Source: Pseudohongiella sp. (lineage in GTDB: Bacteria; Pseudomonadota; Gammaproteobacteria; Pseudomonadales; Pseudohongiellaceae). Taken from it: a DNA stretch of 8,473 nucleotides. Positions 5,465 to 8,473 of the stretch are shown here, piece after piece. The stretch is from contig JAUSPW010000193.1 in NCBI GenBank assembly GCA_030652635.1, forward strand, positions 1 to 8,473, in the 5' to 3' direction. Every line of letters starts with the position of its first letter. Positions within the stretch are counted from its first letter, which is position 1. Position numbers and translations under genes: made by a program. The notes under the pieces are model-generated. The model saw only the letters and a list, made by a program, of their open reading frames with translations, was not told where the DNA came from and did not search any database.

Positions 5465-5485
5465 TCACAAGCAAGGTGCCCGTCA

Positions 5486-5773
5486 ATGAACAAAGTGATT
5501 CGCTACGAGATGCAATGGGACAAAGAGACCCATGCGCTGGCAGAGCGCGCCGCTCAGGCGTCGGGACTGGGCAGTGTCAAGGCGTACGTGACGCAGTTGG
5601 TCAGACAACATGCACCGGCAACCCTGCAGGCGCATCAGACAATGCAGCTGAGCAATGAACAGTTTGATGCGTTCTGCCGTGCCTGCGACGTACCGCCGGC
5701 ACCGTCTGCCAAGCTGCGACGCGCAGCTCAAGCACTTGACCAGGAAGGTCTGAATCCACATGGCGAAGGCTGA
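5486..5773 (+). CDS. TacA-like (DUF1778) ribbon-helix-helix antitoxin
   Basis: This 95-residue protein has an N-terminal ribbon-helix-helix-like region (about 1-45, VIRYEMQWDKETHALAERAAQASGLGSVKAYVTQLV). The C-terminal part has the DUF1778 pattern QTMQLSNEQFDAFCRACDVPPAPSAKLRRAAQ (about 52-83), in which the PPAPSAKLRRA motif is the toxin-binding tail of this family. TacA-type antitoxins bind their operator through the RHH domain and insert the tail into the acetyltransferase toxin. The start codon has AAGG (5473-5476) 9 bases upstream. The 3' end overlaps the GNAT gene by 14 bases, indicating coupled translation. The RHH half is more divergent than the tail, but the pairing makes the call secure. 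Confidence 0.88.
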   Translation: MNKVIRYEMQWDKETHALAERAAQASGLGSVKAYVTQLVRQHAPATLQAHQTMQLSNEQFDAFCRACDVPPAPSAKLRRAAQALDQEGLNPHGEG

Positions 5774-6275
5774 GTTTGTCGCGCTCGAACTCCAAGACGT
5801 AACAATACAGACGTTCGATTGTGGCAAGCACGCCATCAACACCTATCTGCGGCGCTACGCGGCCAAGAATATGGCTTTGAACCTCAACCGCACGTTTGTG
5901 TTGCCTGTGCCACAGCAATCCGGTAAATCCCACGTTGCCGCCTTCTACACGCTGGCGTTACAGACAATCGTGCGTGCCGACCTGCCAGACCCCGCGCAGC
6001 TGCCCCGCTACCCGTTGCCTGTGATTCTGCTGGCACAGCTTGGTGTTGACCAACATTATCAAGGCCGTGGCCTGGGTGCTAAAACACTGGTAACGGCGCT
6101 GCGTCATGTGTGGCGCCTGGCGTCGGCTCCCGACGGCATCGCCGCCATGGGTGTCGTACTCGACGTGCTCGATCAGGATGCCGCACAGTTCTATCAACAC
6201 TTTGACTTCTTTTTGCCGCTCGGCGAACAACCCGACCGGTTGTATTGTCCCATCCGCTCGCTTGTATCGCTTTAG
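5760..6275 (+). CDS. TacT-like GNAT acetyltransferase toxin
   Basis: This 171-residue GNAT-fold protein resembles TacT/AtaT toxins, which acetylate the amino group of charged aminoacyl-tRNA and stop translation. Visible features are the N-terminal F-CGxxxINTYLRRYA pattern (19-34), the RTFVLPV strand (44-50) and the LPRYPLPVILLAQLGVD segment (81-97). The acetyl-CoA binding motif QGRGLG (101-106, R/Q-x-x-G-x-G) is intact. So is FYQHFDF (144-150), where Tyr145 corresponds to the conserved catalytic tyrosine of the family. AGGAAGG (5742-5748) lies 11 bases before the ATG, within the antitoxin gene. All key elements are intact, so it is probably active. The preferred tRNA cannot be inferred. Confidence 0.9.
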   Translation: MAKAEFVALELQDVTIQTFDCGKHAINTYLRRYAAKNMALNLNRTFVLPVPQQSGKSHVAAFYTLALQTIVRADLPDPAQLPRYPLPVILLAQLGVDQHYQGRGLGAKTLVTALRHVWRLASAPDGIAAMGVVLDVLDQDAAQFYQHFDFFLPLGEQPDRLYCPIRSLVSL

Positions 6276-6276
6276 T

Positions 6277-6322
6277 ATCTTTGGGGCCAGCTTTGGCATA
6301 TTTGGGGACCGGCATCTTTGGG
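6277..6322. repeat. Degenerate G-rich direct repeats at a module junction
   Basis: ATCTTTGGG occurs at 6277-6285 and 6314-6322. Between them, TTTGGGGCC (6280-6288), CTTTGGC (6291-6297) and TTTGGGGAC (6301-6309) repeat the theme. The site follows the tacT-like stop directly. It shares only GGGGAC with the REP-like family and lacks a palindrome, so it may be a decayed copy or unrelated. Confidence 0.35.
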
Positions 6323-6378
6323 CGTAGCAGCCTCTGTTGATCTATAACTCAACACACGGGCCTCAGGATTGATCATGG

Positions 6379-6618
6379 ATGAACTTTCAGTACACGGAAT
6401 ATTTTGAAAAACATGTCTTGCGCAAGCGGCCTTGCCTGCAAAAACACTGGTGTGAACAAGTGCTTGTCAGGCCATACAAGTTCGAACCTCAAGAGGGAAA
6501 TCGCTTCAGATTCTGGGGGGCAGTTGATGAATTGGATGGCCGTTACTTGAGAGTGGTCACGTTGGCAGATAAAGTAACCATCCACAACGCGTTTCCAGAT
6601 AGGGGCTTCAAACCATGA
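6379..6618 (+). CDS. Small protein paired with DUF2283 (possible toxin, DUF4258-like)
   Basis: I do not recognise this 79-residue protein with certainty. It has the pattern YTEYFEKHVLRKRP (5-18), followed by RFRFWGAVDELDGRYLRVVTLADKVTIHNAFPDRGFKP (42-79). The central strand pair and the LRVVTL-x-TIHNAF ending recall small proteins encoded just before DUF2283 genes and the compact BrnT/DUF4258-type fold. Several basic residues (K11, R15, K16, R17, R42, R44) and a His (69) could serve an RNase-like site, but this is inference. The ATG at 6379 has AGGA (6365-6368) 10 bases upstream. The stop overlaps the DUF2283 start as ATGA, an arrangement shared with the toxin-antitoxin modules around it. Confidence 0.7.
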   Translation: MNFQYTEYFEKHVLRKRPCLQKHWCEQVLVRPYKFEPQEGNRFRFWGAVDELDGRYLRVVTLADKVTIHNAFPDRGFKP

Positions 6619-6833
6619 AATTGAATTATTCACCGGAGACAGATTCCCTCTATATAGACCTGTCCGACAGGGTCAGTGCCTCAAGCAACGAGATTTCAGA
6701 GGGTATTGTGCTGGACTACGACGCAAACGGCGAGTTGGTCGGCATCGACATTGATAACGCCAGTCAGAAAGTAGATTTGAATCGTTTAACTGTCAGCCGT
6801 TTGCCCGGAACTATCGAGACGGAGGCTGCTTAA
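6615..6833 (+). CDS. DUF2283 domain protein (possible antitoxin)
   Basis: This 72-residue protein matches the DUF2283 pattern: MKLNYSPETDSLYIDLSDR (1-19), then EISEGIVLDYDANGELVGIDIDNAS (27-51), a beta-rich small domain. DUF2283 genes are commonly found beside DUF4258-type genes and are suspected partners in toxin-antitoxin-like pairs. No biochemical role is established as far as I know. The protein is acidic, as antitoxins often are, and has no obvious DNA-binding motif. It overlaps the upstream gene by 4 bases (ATGA) and has no strong Shine-Dalgarno of its own, so it depends on coupling. It is convergent with vapC. Confidence 0.8.
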   Translation: MKLNYSPETDSLYIDLSDRVSASSNEISEGIVLDYDANGELVGIDIDNASQKVDLNRLTVSRLPGTIETEAA

Positions 6834-6849
6834 TCCGTTTAAACAACTT

Positions 6850-6862
6850 GGGGACGCAGGCA
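6850..6862. repeat. REP-like left half-site
   Basis: GGGGACGCAGGCA resembles the left arm of the REP-like family (GGGGACGGAGGCA) with one substitution. No complementary right arm follows nearby. It lies between the convergent DUF2283 and vapC 3' ends. The next opposite-facing half-site is beyond the vapBC module at 7610-7617. Confidence 0.5.
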
Positions 6863-6879
6863 TTGGGTAATATCGATTC

Positions 6880-7287
6880 CTAGCCGATCGCCGTCCAATC
6901 CTCAATCGGCAAATTGCCAGGCAGACGCGCAAAGGCGCGGTCACGGGTCACCAGTATGGCGCCCACTGCGCGGGCGTGCGCAGCTATCATCATGTCCAAA
7001 GGGGCCAGTGATATACCGGCGGCTTCACTGGCAGCACGCAGATTCCCATAGGCTTCAGCAGCCTCTGAGGTCCAGGGCAGTGTTTCAACACGAATAAGAA
7101 ACTCACCCACGCGCTGAGCCAGTCCCCCTGGGTGTCCACGTTTGGCAACTCCGTAGCGCAGTTCGGCCTCCGTGACGGCTGATATCACGATGCTTTCCAT
7201 CGGCAACCCCGCCAGACGTTCCCGCACACGCGGGATGTCGCCCTTGATGATATGGCTGGCGATATTGGTGTCGAGAAGATAACGCAT
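6880..7287 (-). CDS. vapC: VapC-family PIN-domain ribonuclease toxin
   Basis: The 135-residue protein is a complete PIN domain. The four acidic residues expected for metal binding are present: Asp6 in LLDTN, Glu42 in TEAELRYG, Asp98 in LAPLDMMIAAHA, and Asp116 in VTRDRAF. VapC toxins are Mg2+/Mn2+-dependent RNases; the enteric VapC with VTEAELRYG-type motifs cleaves initiator tRNA, so a tRNA target is plausible but unproven. The ATG (7285-7287) shares one base with the antitoxin stop (TAATG), indicating translational coupling. The C-terminus LPGNLPIEDWTAIG is family-typical, so the gene appears full length and intact. Confidence 0.93.
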   Translation of the reverse strand: MRYLLDTNIASHIIKGDIPRVRERLAGLPMESIVISAVTEAELRYGVAKRGHPGGLAQRVGEFLIRVETLPWTSEAAEAYGNLRAASEAAGISLAPLDMMIAAHARAVGAILVTRDRAFARLPGNLPIEDWTAIG

Positions 7288-7547
7288 TACGCTGGCGTGT
7301 CCGCAAACGGGTCTCGGGTATGCGCGCCCTGATTGCGGTCGGTATCGCTCATGAAGTCCGCAGGCACATCGGTAGTGGTATCAAGCGCGAAGAAATCATT
7401 CCAGGACGAAGGGCGCCGGGAAAGAATCACATCGCCAGTGTGCGGGTCGCGACGGATAAAGACCTCCGTGCCTTCGAAGCGGTATTCCATCGGCAGGCGG
7501 ACTGCCTGACTTCGTCCTGTGATAAAGAGTTTGGCGGTGTCTGTCAT
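7287..7547 (-). CDS. vapB: VapB-family antitoxin with AbrB/MazE-type domain
   Basis: This 86-residue protein begins AKLFITGRSQAVRLPMEYRFEGTEVFIRRDPHTGDVILSRRPSSWNDFF, the standard VapB pattern. The swapped-hairpin AbrB-type DNA-binding domain (about 5-45) is followed by the Trp/Phe-containing toxin-binding segment (48-54) and an acidic tail. It should neutralise VapC and repress the operon as a VapBC complex. The ATG at 7545-7547 has AGGAG (plus-strand complement at 7554-7558) 6 bases upstream. The candidate promoter and GATA-rich repeats lie at 7563-7604. Confidence 0.92.
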   Translation of the reverse strand: MTDTAKLFITGRSQAVRLPMEYRFEGTEVFIRRDPHTGDVILSRRPSSWNDFFALDTTTDVPADFMSDTDRNQGAHTRDPFADTPA

Positions 7548-7562
7548 GGGAATCTCCTGACC

Positions 7563-7604
7563 AGATAGGTATCACAGTATCTATCAGCACGAAATAGATA
7601 TCAA
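7563..7604 (-). promoter_or_regulatory. vapBC promoter and operator repeats
   Basis: On the minus strand TTGATA (7599-7604) and GATACT (7576-7581) are spaced by 17 bases. An inverted repeat, AGATA (7563-7567) and TATCT (7578-7582), overlaps the -10. Additional GTATC/GATATC words occur at 7569-7573, 7577-7581, 7597-7602 and 7606-7610. This is a plausible VapB binding region. Confidence 0.5.
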
Positions 7605-7609
7605 GGTAT

Positions 7610-7617
7610 CCGTCCCC
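7610..7617. repeat. REP-like right half-site
   Basis: CCGTCCCC is the outer part of a right arm of the REP-like family, without a left arm beside it. It lies upstream of the vapBC promoter and marks the right end of the repeat-punctuated region. Eight bases alone are weak evidence; position and orientation opposite to 6850-6862 add support. Confidence 0.35.
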
Positions 7618-7629
7618 ATAATCGCTTGA

Positions 7630-7638
7630 TGTTAGACT
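7630..7638 (+). promoter_or_regulatory. Possible extended -10 promoter of the AEC transporter gene
   Basis: TGTTAGACT fits the extended -10 form (TG-n-TAnnnT) and lies 30 bases before the ATG at 7668. No good -35 accompanies it; the sequence 17 bases upstream falls in the REP half-site. Confidence 0.25.
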
Positions 7639-7667
7639 GCCCGCTTTGTTTACGGACTCGGAACCAC

Positions 7668-8473
7668 ATGATGATTGCCAACGCTCTGGGCCCGGTATTT
7701 CTGCTGATACTGTTCGGCGCGCTACTGCGCCGGATCAATTTCCCCGGTGCCGAGTTCTGGCCGGGCATTGAACGGCTGACCTACTATGTCGCCTTTCCCG
7801 CGCTTTTGGTGCACCGGCTGGCCCTGGCCGACTTCAGCAACGCCGACTTCGGCCGCTTTGCGCTGGTCATCTGCGTCGCGGTTTTTCTGACCAGCGCGGC
7901 GGTGTGGTTGCTCAAACCCTGGGCAAGCCGCAACGCACCCGACTTTACCTCACTGTTTCAAGGCGCGATCCGCTTCAACACCTATATAGGCTTGGCGGTG
8001 GCCAGTGCACTGTTTGGCGATCCGGGGTTGGTCGTTGCCGCCATCGCCGTGGCCATCATGATCCCGCTGGTTAATATCCTCTGCGTTATCACCTTCACTG
8101 TCGCCATCGACGGCAATGGCAAGCGGCCCCGCGATCTGCTCAAAGGCCTGTTGACCAACCCACTGATTGTCGCCTGCCTGCTGGGCGTGGTGCTCAACAT
8201 CAGCGGCGCAGGGCTGGGCGCTGGCTGGTTTGGCGTATGGATTGAAGAGTTTCTGGCGCGTGTAGGCGCCGTCGCCTTGCCGCTCGGCCTGCTTGCCGTG
8301 GGCGTTGCGCTCAGCCTTGGCACCGTCAGACGCGACTGGCCCACCATCGTGCTGGCCAGTGTGTTCAAATTTGGCATTTTCCCGGCGCTGACCCTGGGCC
8401 TGGCAATTTGGCTGCAACTGGATGTGCTCAGTCAGCAGGTTCTGCTGCTGCTGGCATGCCTGCCAACGGCTTC
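7668..8473 (+). CDS. AEC-family transporter, 5' part (runs off the window)
   Basis: The frame stays open from ATG 7668 to the window edge (268 codons plus two bases). The translation starts MMIANALGPVFLLILFGALL and is strongly hydrophobic, with at least seven probable membrane segments (about 4-20, 37-52, 63-83, 105-117, 121-146, 161-179, 199-218), placing it in the inner membrane. FQGAIRFNTYIGLAVASALFG (97-117) and the NPLIVACLLGVVLN segment (164-177) are typical of auxin efflux carrier (AEC) proteins, secondary transporters of about 300-320 residues. Substrates in bacteria are often dicarboxylates such as malate, but none can be assigned here. GGAA (7660-7663) fits either this ATG or the next one at 7671. 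GC is high (43 of 60 in 8281-8340), like the hydrolase. Any minus-strand reading frames here are shadows. Confidence 0.9.
   Translation, partial: MMIANALGPVFLLILFGALLRRINFPGAEFWPGIERLTYYVAFPALLVHRLALADFSNADFGRFALVICVAVFLTSAAVWLLKPWASRNAPDFTSLFQGAIRFNTYIGLAVASALFGDPGLVVAAIAVAIMIPLVNILCVITFTVAIDGNGKRPRDLLKGLLTNPLIVACLLGVVLNISGAGLGAGWFGVWIEEFLARVGAVALPLGLLAVGVALSLGTVRRDWPTIVLASVFKFGIFPALTLGLAIWLQLDVLSQQVLLLLACLPTA

Noticed and set aside
1..7617. Integron cassette array with attC sites
   Set aside because: Modules face both directions, several keep their own promoters, and the repeats lack the RYYYAAC and GTTRRRY boxes that define attC. No integrase is present.
1..7617. CRISPR array
   Set aside because: Repeats are hundreds of bases apart, unequal in length and separated by genes.
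7950..8417. Long minus-strand reading frames opposite the AEC transporter
   Set aside because: Their translations are low-complexity and resemble no family. The plus strand encodes a clear membrane transporter in the same interval, so these are GC-rich shadow frames.

Overview
The window looks like a stretch of gammaproteobacterial chromosome, probably an environmental lineage. MqsRA, TacAT and MazEF of this type, together with abundant short GGGG(T/A)CGGAG palindromes (REP-like repeats), are common in that class. No rRNA, tRNA or phylogenetic marker is present, so this placement is inference.

The layout is a chain of small modules: a ParE/RelE-Phd toxin-antitoxin pair (minus strand, 87-676), an exported beta-lactamase-fold serine hydrolase (plus, 927-2081), mazEF (minus, 2146-2753), a solitary AAA ATPase with a C-terminal DUF4143 region (plus, 3031-4395), mqsRA (plus, 4550-5346), tacAT (plus, 5486-6275), a small unrecognised gene overlapping a DUF2283 gene (plus, 6379-6833), vapBC (minus, 6880-7547), and the 5' part of an AEC-family transporter gene that runs off the right edge (plus, from 7668). 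That makes five recognisable type II toxin-antitoxin modules of five families plus one candidate pair, within about 7.5 kb.

Almost every junction carries a REP-like GGGG(T/A)CGGAG sequence. There are long three-armed copies at 1-70, 2838-2915 and 4415-4482, short palindromes at 848-874, 2103-2132 and 5358-5398, and half-sites at 6850-6862 and 7610-7617. The tacAT/DUF2283 junction has only a degenerate G-rich direct repeat at 6277-6322. The two complete long copies show paired substitutions that keep the hairpin intact. No transposase lies in the window, so the repeats would have to be moved or maintained in trans, for example by a RAYT-type TnpA_REP protein elsewhere.

The toxin-antitoxin pairs are compact. 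Their genes overlap (TGATG, ATGA, TAATG or 14 bases) or lie 2 bases apart, and most have an upstream palindrome or direct repeat that could serve as an autoregulatory operator. The antitoxin is encoded first in parE/phd, mazEF, tacAT and vapBC, while mqsRA has the usual toxin-first order. Hand counts on single 60-base lines give 68% GC in the hydrolase and 72% in the transporter, against 38% in mqsR and 53% in parE. This fits accessory cassettes accumulated between older chromosomal genes. No stretch longer than 300 bases lacks a gene; the longest gap is 677-926.
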